This document shows, one piece after another, positions 42,688-54,730 of a DNA stretch of 64,000 bases. The translations under genes and the position numbers were made by a program. Every line of letters begins with the position of its first letter. Within the stretch, counting starts at the first letter, position 1. The notes below the pieces were generated by a model. It was given only the letters and a program-made list of their open reading frames with translations, did not search any database and was not told the DNA's origin. This DNA comes from Zizania palustris (lineage: Eukaryota; Streptophyta; Magnoliopsida; Poales; Poaceae): NCBI GenBank assembly GCA_019279435.1, contig JAAALK010002125.1:1-64000 (forward strand). The letters are read 5' to 3'.

Positions 42688-45600
42688 TGTTTGTACTGAA
42701 TATGCCATGCTTAAGTCTAAAGTAAATGATGCTGAATGTGAATCTTGTTCTGTTGTCATGGGTGAGCTTGCTCAGTTGCGTTCTGTTCATGCTCAAACTC
42801 TATCTGAGCTTGAGACTGCACAGAAGCAGCTTTTGGTGGTGGATTCTAGACCTCATGATATTATTGATTGCATGAACTGTCCTTTATTACGCGAAAGCAT
42901 TAATTTACGTGATAAGCATGTTCATGATTTAGAGGCTAGATTGGAGAGGGCCGGTAGTTCTAAGGATGTGCAGCCTGTGTGTGACACTTGCATCACCCTT
43001 AAGGACCAACTAGGCACTGTTAGAGAGCGAGCTGAGAACCTCATGTCAGAAAATGAATACCTTCTTTCCATGGTTAATAAATGCACTGAGGGAAAGGGTA
43101 GGATGGATTTGCTCTTGGCCAAGACCAAGTTGTGTGCTGACAGAGCAGGGGTAGCTCTAGGTCTGGGTTTTGAGAGGATACCGTCAGACAGTAAGACCAA
43201 AACTGTTTTTACCTCTCCCACTACCCTAGAGAAAGAGAGAGCTCTGTTAGACACCCCTTCAGCCAAAAAGCCTACCCGACCACCAAAGAAAACCACACCT
43301 CCTGCACAGAAAATCCCTCCCAAGAAAACCACTCAGCAGAAGCCCAAGGAGCCTGTGAGAGTTGCTCCTGTGACCCATGAGAGTGCCCCTAGGAGAGTTT
43401 TTCACTGTTCTTACTGTCAGCGGGCGGGTCATTTGATTGGTTTCTGTTTTCGTCGCATCAAGGATGAGCGACGCGCTCAAGCGATGAGTTACCAGGACAT
43501 GCATTACCCATCTTTTGGTATGCATGAGTCTGAGTTCTACTCTCGTCCTGTCTTCGAGGCTCCTCGTGCTTCTCGGAGAGGTTTTGCTCCTCGAGGTGTT
43601 CACCATGTTCCATATGGTGTTAGACCTCGGGCGAGTAGCTTTGTACCTCGTCAGAGTAGGAAACCTCGTCATGCTTTCCGATCACAGCATGTTGGTAGAC
43701 CTCGCACTTTGCATCATTCTGATTATCTTGTGCGTAGACCGTCTACTTTTACTGCGCCTACTACTCGTGTCACTCAGTGCTGGATGCCTCGTCATTTTTT
43801 CACTCACCCCAGCACTGAGCGATCGAGATATTCTTATCATGTGTAGGCGACAGATCAAGGCTTGGAGGGCACGTGGATCATGGACTCCGGTTGTTCGCGC
43901 CACATGATCGGAGATGCAGCATGGTTCTCCAGCCTCACCACAACCAAGCAAAGGGAACATATCACCTTCGGCAACAATCGAAGGAGTAGAGTGAAAGGTA
44001 AAGGGGTGGTAAGAATTAACTCGAATTTCACTCTCAAAGATGTTGCTTTGGTTGAGAACCTGGGATACAATTTGTTGTCTGTATCTCAGTTGCTTGATGA
44101 GGGCTTCGAAGTGCGATTTCATCGCGATACTTCGCAAGTGCTCAATTCTGATGGCGTTGTGGTGTGTAAGATCTTTAGAGTTGGGAGAGTTTTTGGAGCT
44201 GATTTTCATAATCATCTGGTTCTTCTCATTGTCTTGTTGCACATTCAACTTTTGAGCTTTGGAAGTGGCATAGGAGACTAGGGCATATGAGCTTTGAGTT
44301 GCTCGCTCGTCTGAGCGCCCTAGGTCTGATCCGAGGATTGCCCAAGCTCAAGTTTGAGAAGAATTTAGTTTGTGCTCCTTGTCGACATGGTAAAATGATT
44401 GCTGCTTCGCATTCGCCAGTCACCAAAGTGATGACTGAACAACCCGGAGAACTTCTCCACATGGACACTTAGGTCCTTCTCGGGTTAGTTCTTTAGGCGG
44501 CAAATGGTATGTATTAGTTATTGTCGACGATTTCTCTCGCTACTCTTGGGTCTTCTTTCTTGCCAGCAAGGATGAAGTGTTTTCACACTTTCGGAGCTTG
44601 GCTTTGAGACTTTTCACTGAACTCCAGGTTCAAAAACAGTCTCTTTGTTGACTTTTGCATGGAGCATGGCATAGAACATCAATTCTCTGCTCCGCGAGTT
44701 CCTCAACAGAACGGTGTTGTTGAGAGGAAGAACCGCACTTTGGTTGAGATGGCTAGGACAATGCTCGATGAGCATAGGACTCCTAGAAAATTCTGGGCTG
44801 AAGCCATGAACACTGCATGTTACATCTCAAACCGTATATTCTTGCGCTCAATTTTAAATTTGACATCTTATGAGCTGCGTTTTGGGAGACAACCCAAGGT
44901 TACTCATCTTCGAGTTTTTGGTTGTCGCTGCTTTATCCTAAAACGTGGTAATTTGGATAAATTTGAGTCGCGTTCTTCTGACGGGATCTTTTGGGTTACA
45001 CCACTCATGGTCAATCTTATCGTGTTTATAATTTAGAGACTAACACTGTCATCGAGTCATGCGATGTGACTTTTGATGAATCAACCCCCTCTGTTAGTTC
45101 TACATTTGAACAGGCAAATGAACACGACATGGAACAGACCATCTTCGAAGAAGAAGATCCCGGAGAATTCGAGGATGAACCCCTGCTACCCTCGACATCA
45201 ACCCCCGAAGCTGACCCCGCTTCTACCACTTCGGCACGAGGTCCCGAAGCGACTACCTCAACATCGGTCATCTTGGACCACTCCAACGCACAAGTTGAGG
45301 GGGAGACTGCATCCCGCTGCGAGGCTCCACACCATGTTCAAAGGATGCACCCTCCTGAGCAGATCATTGGTGAGCTTGATCAAAGGGTAACACGTTCTCA
45401 TGCTCATATTATTGATTCAGCTTTTGTTGCTTCTTTCGAGCCCTTAGATGTTAGTCATGCACTTTCTGATTCTAGTTGGATCAATGCCATGCATGAAGAG
45501 CTTGAAAATTTTCAGAGAAACCAAGTTTGGTCTTTAGTTGATCCTCCACCAAGTGTTCATTTCATTGGAACAAAATGGATTTTCAAAAACAAACAAGGGG

Positions 45601-46972
45601 AGGATGGGACTATAGTAAGAAACAAGGCTAGACTTGTAGCTCAGGGCTTTTCTCAACTAGAAGGGATTGATTTTACTGAAACTTTTCACCTGTTGCTCGC
45701 CTTGAGGCCATTAGGATTTTGCTTGCCTTTGCGACATCCCGGGGATTCAAACTCTATCAAATGGATGTCAAAAGTGCTTTTCTTAATGGCTTCATAGGTG
45801 AAGATGTTTATGTAAAACAACCCCCTGGTTTTGAAAACCCCAAGTACCCACATAAAGTCCTTAAACTTCATAAGGCTCTTTATGGACTCAAGCAGGCCCC
45901 ACGGGCTTGGTATGATAGACTTAAGTCTTTTCTGCTTGAGCGGGGGTATTTGATGGGCTCTGTTGATAAAACTCTGTTTACTCTCAAGCATGGCAAAGAT
46001 TTCCTCCTAGTGCAGATCTATGTGGATGATATCATCTTTGGTGGCTCTTCTCATGCTTTGGTTGCCGAGTTTGCAGATACCATGAGCAGGGAATTTGAAA
46101 TGTCAATGATGGGTGAACTCACCTTTTTCCTTCATTTGCAAATCAAACAAAGCAAACAAGGTACTTTCATCCACCAGACGAAGTACACCAAGGACCTGCT
46201 CAAGAAGTTTGATATGTACGATGTGAAGCCCCTCGTCACTCCAATGGCTACATCTGTAGCATTGGATCCCGACGAAGATGGAGAAGTCATAGATCAGAAG
46301 GAGTTCCGAAGCATGATCGGCTCCCTCCTCTACTTGACTGCTACGAGGCCGGACATACACTTCGCAGTGTGTCTGTGCGCTCGTTTTCAGGCTTCACCAC
46401 GAGCTTCGCACCGCCAAGCGGTAAAGCGCATCCTAAGGTATCTCAAACATACCCTCGAATTTGGCATATGGTATTCAGCATCTTCATCTTTATGTCTCCG
46501 AGGTTATTCCGATGCGGACTTTGCTGGGTGTAGGATTGATAGGAAGAGTACCTCTGGTACTTGTCATTTTCTGGGTACTTCCTTGGTTTGCTGGTCTTCC
46601 CGCAAACAGTCTAGTGTTGCACAATCAACGACTGAGGCCGAATATGTTGCTGCAGCTAGCTGTTGCTCTCAGATTTTGTGGATGGTTTCCACTTTGCGGG
46701 ATTTCGGGTTAGATTATAAGAGTGTTCCACTTTTCTGTGATAACACTAGAGCCATTTGTATTGCAAATAACCCGGTTCAACACTCAAGAACCAAACACAT
46801 TGATGTGCGATATCATTTTCTCAGAGATCACAATGAGAAGGGTGATATTGAACTTCAATATGTTGATACCCAACACCAGCTAGCCGATATTTTCACAAAA
46901 CCCCTCGATGCTTCTCGATTTGCTTACTTGCGTGGGGAACTTGGTATTTGTCACCCTTACGGCATTTTGTGA
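42688..46972 (+). pseudogene. Copia2b gag-pol, 5' truncated
   Basis: Begins inside the gag coiled coil. In order: cysteine finger CSYCQRAGHLIGFC near 43405-43445, Arg-rich tail, protease with intact DSG near 43881, pre-integrase HHCC segment (44260-44400), integrase, RT and RNase H. The integrase core lost the stretch with the second catalytic Asp near 44635, where VQ joins KNSLF. A frame break lies near 45690, just before LLAFATSRGFKLYQMDVKSA. RT has YVDD near 46018-46030. RNase H keeps GYSDADFAG and STTEAEYVAAAS and ends near ADIFTKPLD. Best-preserved copia RT-RNase H in the window, but not functional as a whole. Confidence 0.92.
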
Positions 46973-48143
46973 GGGGGAGCAGTTTTAGATGGATGTGCAT
47001 TTGCTGATTGTGTGTTGAAATTGCATTTACATCTTTTGCATTTATATGCCTGATTATAATTCCTGAAATCATGACTGCTCAGCTCTCTTGAATTTATCTG
47101 AAACATTCATGTGCATGATGTTTTCTTTTCAAAATCAAATCATGCTCTCTGCTTAGACTTGAATCTAGCATGTTTAGGCAGGACTGCTTTGGCTATCTTT
47201 TATCCGCTTGATAGCAAGACACCTTTTTCCTTGGATGCTAAAAATTGCAACTTGAAAATTGTTCTACATATTCATGGAAGTTCATCAAGTGCTAAACAAA
47301 TTGGTTCACTTAACCAAAATTTCAAACTCCATGATTTGCATAAGTGAAAAGATCCAGGTGGGTTTGTTTGTCGCACTACTCTATTCTAGACTGCTTTCCA
47401 TTGCACATTGGTCTGAACTGGAATAGTGTAGTGTATACCAAAATCATTGCTTTAAGCTTCTGATGGCTTTCATGCCTAGGCTTGGCCTGATTGGAAAGTA
47501 TAAGGTGGACACACAAATAACCCCTGGCACTAAGAAAAGAACAACAACATTCATTGATCATCAAGGTTGCTTTTCATGCTCCATTTGAACTGGACTTGTC
47601 TGTCTAGAGTAGAAATTGACTAGCTTCGCGCAGTCCCTGCTCTTACCTGTCTAGTTTCCTTGACTAAGTGGTGATGCTTTTATTTCGAAAATGATCAAAT
47701 CACATGCTTCATCGTGCTTTTAGAGAATGTTAGATTGAGCTGAGCACATGATCACTGGTATTAAATATTGGCATATTTTTGCTTCATATGTCTTTGCAAT
47801 TCTGCTCATTTCCAAGCAATGCCTCTTTTACATGCTCCTTGATGCTTGCATTGCCAAAGGGGGAGAAATTGCTACGTTCTCTGCTATAAAGGGGGAGAAA
47901 TTTTTGAGCTGGAGAGAAAGTTGGGTTCTCTGTTGCCAAAGGGGGAAAATTAACTCAGGGGGAGTTTTTATCTTGAGATTTGCCGAAGGGGCTTTTACTC
48001 TTTTGAAAAGGGGGAGGAAAATTCTTTTATCAAGTGACATGTTTTGGCTCGTTTCTGAGTTTTTATGGTCACTTGTGTGCTGAAATTCTTTAATTTTTCT
48101 TGAAATTGATATTGGTTGTCAATGCACTCATCAAGGGGGAGAT
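46973..48143 (+). other. Copia2b 3' non-coding tail with purine tracts and polypurine tract
   Basis: No ORF of interest. Several G5 tracts (near 47858, 47888, 47938, 47957, 48007) precede the true tract AAGGGGGAGAT at 48133-48143. One copy of the sequence duplicated in Copia1 lies near 47340-47530. Confidence 0.75.
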
Positions 48144-50100
48144 TGAGAAACCAAGTGTTGGTTTCAGTGTTTGTGATGAGTGATTGACAGGCTTTTACCC
48201 TCTGGTTCGAAGGGGTACCTCCGAAGGGGGTTCGGAGGTTGGACCTCCGAAGGGTGTTCGGTGGTTCGGTTGCTGCAGCTGTGGCAGCGGAGTGTACCTG
48301 TCGGAGGGGTCTGACAGTACACAATGACTGAGTTTGTACCGAAGGCTTCGGTACTTTGGGCGGTACACCGGAGTGTGTACCGGAGGTTGCTAATCCAGAG
48401 AGGTCTCCGGAGTACTGGATACACTTGTCTGCTTGTCTGTGGTGCGCAGGGACTTCGGAGGCGACGGACATGTTCGTAGCAGGTGAACCTGGGTCAAGCG
48501 GGAGTCTTGATGCCAGGGGAGTGGGGAGCTCCGTCATGGTGGCTGTGAAGGGGTCTGGGTCGGTCCTCGGGTCGAGGCGTGCCAGGTGAAGGCAGAGAGT
48601 GCGGAGCGTGGCTCCGGGTGAAGGTACTCCGAAACAATGTCCTCGGAGGCGAGGCACTTCGATGGTACTCCAGACGGAGTAACTTTGAAGTTGGATGGAT
48701 CAAGTCCTCTGCGGAGGCAAGGCGTTCGAAGTGTGCTCCAGAGGGAGACATTCGAAGATACCCGACGAAGGTCTCAGAAGTCGAGGTGCATCGAAGGCAT
48801 GGTTCGGGTGAGGCTCGTCAAGCAGTGTGCTCGGGGAGAGACACTGCGACGAAGGGCTCATGGAATGCTTCATGCGGAGGCCTTGGACGAAGGAGGGACT
48901 TCGAAGGGTGGTACTCCGAAGGTGGGGCTTCGGAGTGTGGTTGTCTTGTGGTACTTCGGCCTGCATGGCTTCGGTACACGGACTGACGGAGTTCGAGCTG
49001 GGCGGAAGCTGCGAAGCCGTGGTGGTCTACTTCGGAGGTGTTGGTGCGAAGGCCCAAGGGCTTTGACGGTTTCGGCTCAAAACCGTCACTGTATCCCGGC
49101 TGACTTCGGTGAAGCGAAGGCCATCTGGCTCAAGGCTTCTCACCGAAGCTACCGCACCCCTCGCGTGCGAAGGGGGGCTTAAGAAAGGTCAAAGGTTGCA
49201 AGTCTGATAGTGTCTGCTCTGCAAAAAGCTGGCGCTGTCCCATCTGCAAAGGCTGACAGAGAAGCCTCCAATAAAGTTGACTACCTTTTGTACCCCTCAG
49301 TTCTGTAGAGACAGAACCAATGTAAACCCTAGGGGTAAAGTAGTCAATTCCTTTGGGTGAACTGTGGGCTATAAATATGGGGGCTCGGTAGGTAACATTT
49401 AACACTTTGAGCATTTACTGTTGAGCTCCTGTACTAGCCACACACTTCGTTGTATTCATCCAGAGTTCAATTTATTGTGTTCCTTGTTCAAGCGGCGAAG
49501 CCCTGCTTCTGTGTGCTTTTTGCTTGAGCTCGTTTTACATACCTCGCTAGTTGTAGTGCACCGAAGCCTGTCTAGGCGAAGGGTGTCTTGTGCGAAGTGT
49601 GTTTTTCAGTGTGCGTTCGCTCTGTGTAACAGGAGGCTAGACCTCACAGCTTACTAGCGAAGCCCTGATCGAAGCCCGTTTTGCTTCTTGTGTCGAAGCC
49701 CCTAACGAAGTCTGGTAGTGTCCTTTTAGACCTTCGTGTACGAAGCCCAGCACCAGTTGATGTCACTAAGTATTTTGGTCGAAGTCCTCAGAGGGTAGTC
49801 CACTCTTGCGAAGCGTGAAGTGCGAAGCCTGCTCGAAGCACCCTGTGTGCGGAGCCTGCACTGACTTAGCAGAGTAGATTTTCGAGGGTTGTAAGAGGAG
49901 CGAAGTCTTCTTGGCTTCGAACATTAGCTCCTGCGAAGCCTGTGTTCGGAGTTGTCAAAGCACCTCCGAACCAGACCTTCGAAGGTAGTGTTCGAAGCCT
50001 GTTCCGCAGAAGGCAGAACTAAAACCGAAGGCTAGTTTTTAGCCCGAAATTTTAAAAGCTCCCATTCACCCCCCCTCTGGTCGCCGTTTCCGGTCCAACA
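48144..50100 (+). mobile_element. Copia2b 3' LTR (1957 bp)
   Basis: TGAGAAACCAAG to TCCGGTCCAACA. TATA box 49370-49377. Similar to the Copia2a LTR throughout but with many substitutions and indels, so they are separate copies. The next bases (GATTT) continue F gag. Confidence 0.92.
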
Positions 50101-51796
50101 GATTTTCTATCTAAATACCTTGCATTTGTTAGTGTGGTGTGAGGGAGAGTTATGCCACTTATAGTACTTATTCTTCAATTCATCGATGGGCAGTATCATG
50201 TGGTTAGGTGGAAATTGGATATACTTTTCTTTGAGCAATAGGTTGAATATCCTATTAGCCTTACTAATGTCGAAATTATACTTTTCTTCTTTATCAACTG
50301 CCTTTACCTAAGAACATGTGATCTACTTCTTGTTCCGGGTCCATTCAGCCAAGCCGACCTCCACATTGGACCCGCAATCCTCATCGGAGTCTGAGTAGAA
50401 TGTCTGAGTATACGCCACCTTCTTTTGATACTTGTCCCTTTTTGCCTCCTAGAATCAGCTCTCATGGGTCGATACCTATTGTACCAGGTGTGAGAGGCTC
50501 TTGAACTCTTGTGACTACAACCTTTCCTTTATTGGATTTATGAGCCCTGGAATGCTAACTCAACTAGTTGTGCGTCGCTGAGGTTCAAGCTATAACACCT
50601 ACTTCTCACGTCGTGGAATGTTTGCGCATAATCTTGCACTTACTCATCCATCTTCTGCTTTACGGCCATCAAGTCCGTAAGCTTCATCTCATGTATGCCG
50701 GCGAAGAAATACTTGTGAAACTTTTTCTCCAGATCTGCTCATCCTCTAATAGAGTTCCCCAGTAGCGACAAGAACCACACAAAAGTTGATTCTGATAGTG
50801 ACAGTAGGAAAAACCTAACCTTGAGTGCTTCCTCGACCGATGCTTTGCCACACTGGGTGAGCAAATGGCTAATGTGCTCGATCGTGGAGACCGATTCTTG
50901 CCCTGAAATCTTGGGGAAGTCAGGGATCTTATATCGGTTCAGTAGCGGCACCTGATTGAGCCACTCTAGGTACGGTCGCCGATACACGTACGTCTAATCT
51001 TTAGGCTTGAGCCCAAACTGGTCTCAAATAACTTTAGTGATTCAGTTCACCCAATCGTCTTCCTTTTGGTTCGACACAGGGTATCAATTAGTCATTGGAG
51101 GCTTCTGATACTGATCTAGCCAAACAACATTGTATCTTTGTTCTTCATTGGAATATGGTGGCACTCCATAGTATGTGGTCTGATGGCATCCCTGAGGGAT
51201 GCTATCAGGTGCCCCCTTGGTGGCACGAGGTCAGGCACCATGTTCCTAGCAATTCCATACGTAGGTTAGGGCACCTCTTGCCTGATTGGCCCTTGCGGCA
51301 TGGCCAAAGGCTGGGAGGGTGGCATACCTCTTCCGTAGAGATAGGTATTCTAGGATGGGTCTAGTCTTCCTAGCCCTTGGAGCGTAGGGGTAGGTAATGC
51401 GACCGTCATCTCAACCTCCTGGCCGAACGAAGTGTTCGACAGACCCTGCCTTATCGGCCCTTATGGTGGGGGCACCGGCCGAGTATGTTGAGGGTTTTGT
51501 AGCAGACGAGTATTACTAGTCAGGAAATACACCATGCCTTGTGTCGGCTCTTGAGTGATCGTCCCATCAACAGTATTCTTGATCAACCCGTGCAAGGTAT
51601 TAACCAATACCTCGGACTGATTGATTAGAGCATGATGGAGAGCATTGTAGACGGTTTCTTGAAAAGTGACTTGCAGACTGTCGACCTGCTGAGCGATTTC
51701 CCTGGCCATAGATAGTTTCAGCAACTGACTCCTTTGGATAGGACCAGATCGAGTCATGCCGAAGGTATCGAGGCATAATTTCTTGTAGTTTACCAT
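50101..51796 (-). pseudogene. Gypsy F gag
   Basis: The minus strand starts near 51796 (MVNYKKLCLDTFGMTRSG), has a spacer, then the gag domain: YRRPYLEWLNQVPLLNRYKI, FPKISGQESVSTIEHISHLL, EALKVRFFLLSLSES. It continues in shifted frames to a WHNSPSHHTNKC zinc-finger-like motif near 50150-50110. Several stops and frameshifts. The protease and early RT are missing; the Copia2 complex sits in their place, and a later piece of RT survives at 25582-25708. Confidence 0.82.
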
Positions 51797-51904
51797 GTTG
51801 TCTTGTACCTATGGCCTTTGTTCATCGGTCAATGCATCCATAGTGATCGAGATGATGTTACTACTGTTAACTTCACCCACCATGTATGAATGGTCTAAAG
51901 AATG

Positions 51905-51928
51905 TCCCACTGGGTGTGCCAAAAAGCG
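51905..51928 (-). promoter_or_regulatory. Gypsy F primer-site region
   Basis: On the minus strand TTTTTGGCACACCCAGTGGG follows the LTR within a few bases. It resembles the TGGC(A/G)(C/T)(A/G)CCC...GTGGGA leaders of many grass gypsy elements. Confidence 0.6.
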
Positions 51929-52973
51929 TGTTGGTGTCTTTTTGGTCACACGCGTGGCTTGGGAGATATGCATAACTCCAGTGCGGGTCCTAAAATCTTA
52001 GAAAAAGGGTTCTGAGTGTGCCAATCAGTTTAACCGTGCAACTGATGAGGAATTGAAGAGAATAACGTTAGTAGCAACACCGATCAGCTATCGAGGCGAT
52101 GATTGTGGTGAGAATAAAATAAACATGAACAAAATCACTAATCGGCCATAGGGCTGATGACCATGGAAATGCTATCAGGCTGAGCATGCTATTGGCCAAT
52201 AGAGTGAATTCCTTGAACGCAAAGGCCGATAAGTGTCTCCTAGATGCAAGTAGGATATAACGTAGAATTAATGATAACCTATCAGCTTGTACTCCAATAT
52301 AAACTTAACTCAGCATACCAAACAATGTATCCATACCATCAAATTACCATAACTGCAAGATCGGACCTAACCAAGACACTTGCTAGTCATGAGAAATCAA
52401 TAACACTTCAACGCATCGGGCATACTTTATTTAGATGAATGGTATACAACATGAACCAGATACGATATAACAAGATGTTGGACTTAACCGATGAAGCCTC
52501 AAACTAGTGGTCGCACTAACCAGACCGATGCCTCAAGAGATCGATGTGATGTAGCCTTGAGGAACACAGGCCTACTCGATGTGACCGTTAGGGTGGCGAG
52601 TCTCACCTCTTCATAAGAGATCGAGACGATACAGCCCAGTTCCTAGTGCTAGGCCCCACCGGGATTAACCTTGGGAATCCAAGGGTGGCGATGCACCGAA
52701 AGAGTAGTTTGTTGTGCTTGATTGTGTGTCCTCTAAACCTAGCTAATTAGATACATATTTATAGTCTGGAGACTTGTCGTCCAAGTAATCTACGTTGTAA
52801 CTAATTCTAGATCATCTTTATCTTCTATCACCATTATCGGCTCCTTCATATCCGGTCATATTGTAACTATATGAACGGGCTTATTTGACCACCTTTGACC
52901 GGACTCCTTTGACCTATATTGACCATGCAACATCCTTAGTAGGCCTGGGTTTTACCAAATCTTGGCGTCAACA
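51929..52973 (-). mobile_element. Gypsy F 5' LTR (1045 bp)
   Basis: Plus-strand ends TGTTGGTGTC and GGCGTCAACA, an imperfect inverted pair. To the right is E8 gag (ACATC at 52974-52978 is the candidate duplication). The orientation agrees with the minus-strand gag to its left. The LTR body is AT-rich and non-coding. Confidence 0.83.
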
Positions 52974-54174
52974 ACATCCTTCGAACTCCTAGCACTCTCA
53001 AATATAGCCTCTAACTCCATATGCTTGTCTCTAAATTTAATACTTTCAATAAGCAAAAGATAGTTTAGACAAGCATCTAAGGGAGAGGATATAGACTCCT
53101 CCACAATGAGCTTCTTCTCTTCAATCTCAAGTTGATCAATAACTTGAGCATGCACAGAACTCAGCTCGGCAAGCTCACTCATGACAACTAAACATGACTC
53201 ACATTCAGCATCATTCAATTTAGACCTAATCATGGCAAGTTTAGTAGAAGCAAATTCATATTTAGGTCTAAGTTCTTTCAGTTCACGCATAGCTTTAAGG
53301 GTTAATTTTTTCTGTGCCACTACAATTTTTACGGTTTGCCAATATGTCACCGATGTGTCACTAACAAATGGGGGCCACCACAGTCACTCACAGTGGCATG
53401 CAGGCAATTTTTGAAAATTATAATGGCATGTGAGTAATTTTCCCTAGCTTTAATGAGTAATCTATCCTAACCAATCAAAGCATCAGTCGATTTATCAACA
53501 TTAACTAAAAGTTTGTCATAGGATAGCATTACCTTAGTGGAATCTAGCTCGTTGTCATTGTTGTTGATGCTATTGAATACAAAGCAAAGACCAGTGAAGT
53601 CCTTCCCCTTCTTCTTCTCTCGTGGATCATCCCCTTCTAAGCAATCCTCCTCACTAGATGATGTGTTGATTTCGCTGAGGGCTTCCATAAAAGCTCTCAA
53701 GACAACTTTAGCCGTCCTATTAGCTATCTTCTCTCTGTTCTTTTTGTGGAAGGTTTTTTGTCTCTCTTGTGGTGTGTGTGGTCACTCTCATCTCTCTTCT
53801 TGAGCTTGGGGGCAGTCAACCTTAATATGAGAAGTATCACCGCACTCAAAACACCCACGAGAATCACTTCTCCTCTGATCCCATCTATCATTATAGAACT
53901 GGGTGAACTTCATGACAACGAGAGCAGGCTCCTCATCATCCAAGCTATCCACCTGCTCTTTTGTGACAGAGACTAGAGAGGACAAGGAAAAACCTCCAAT
54001 AAAAGCACAAATGCTAGAAGAACTAGAAGAAATACCTCTAGATGAGGTTCCACTACCAAAACCAAAAACTAGTGCCATGGATTGAGGCAAAGAGTTTCCA
54101 TATCCTAGACGAGATGCATTAGCAATCTCAATGGACTTGAGCTTATTGAAGAGATCGTTGAAAGTCAACGTGTC
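52974..54174 (-). pseudogene. E8 copia gag fragment
   Basis: Reading right to left: a gag segment (LKSIEIANASRLGYGNSLPQ), a CCHC knuckle CFECGDTSHIKVDC near 53860-53815, a Ser/acidic linker (ALSEINTSSSEED), KDFTGLCFVF, then after a small insertion the coiled-coil part (LNDAECESCLVVMSELAELS). The protein order matches Copia2a 28080-29090, but more diverged. Cut on the left by F (after SSKD) and on the right by E5. Oldest element visible. Confidence 0.87.
53315..53428. mobile_element. Possible small MITE-like insertion in E8 gag
   Basis: About 114 bp that interrupt the gag alignment. The left end TGCCACTACAATTTT and the reverse complement of the right end (TGCCATTATAATTTT) are imperfect inverted repeats. 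No clear target duplication was found, so this is tentative. Confidence 0.35.
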
Positions 54175-54668
54175 TGTTGGGGGAAAATATCTCATCTTCG
54201 GGGTTATTGCCAAAGCAGCATGAAGACAGCCAACTAGTTCGAAGATTGTCCGAAGACCTTCTTCGAAGATGCTCGGAACCTGGTTCGAAGCCCGAAGACA
54301 GGCACTGGTTCGAAGTGTGTCTTCGAACCAAAGTCCTTCAGGATCTTTTCTGCCAGCTAAGATGGAAGACTTATCTTCTATCCTATTAGATTAGTCTTTT
54401 ACCATTTTAGCCCTATTAAGGAAACCGAATAGTTTCCTTAATGTCGGTTGTAATAGAGGGGTAAATAGGTCTTTTCCTTAATGTTTAGGCCTATAAATAC
54501 CCCCCATTTCACCCTGTAATAGGGACCGATTACAAGTGATTCAATACACACTTTCGAACTATTCTAAGCTATTATCCTTTCGGAGGCTTAGAACAGTTTG
54601 CTTCGCAAACACTTCGTTTGTTAGTTTCTTTCTACAGAAACCTGTTAGCGTAATCTTTTACGCCAACA
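54175..54668 (+). repeat. E5 5' LTR (494 bp), TATA 54492-54499
   Basis: TGTTGGGGGAAAATATCTC ... TTACGCCAACA. TATAAATA at 54492-54499 is followed by CCCCCCATTTCACC, giving a short U5. The first 11 bases equal those of the E2 LTR. Confidence 0.94.
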
Positions 54669-54669
54669 G

Positions 54670-54688
54670 TTGGCGCCGTCCGTGGGGA
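54670..54688 (+). promoter_or_regulatory. E5 primer-binding site
   Basis: TTGGCGCCGTCCGTGGGGA one base after the LTR; identical to E2. Confidence 0.88.
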
Positions 54689-54730
54689 ACCTAGTCCAAA
54701 AAACTTCGTTCTCTACCAACTTCTTACATC

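Noticed and set aside
42437..43846. A genuine 469-residue fusion gene
   Set aside because: It spans the E6/Copia2b breakpoint and begins in a wrong frame of E6 exon 3; listed as a junction curiosity only.
25709..50100. One 24-kb copia element split by a gypsy insertion
   Set aside because: The two halves overlap by about 1.6 kb, the flanking 5-mers do not match, and both flanks belong to different parts of gypsy F.
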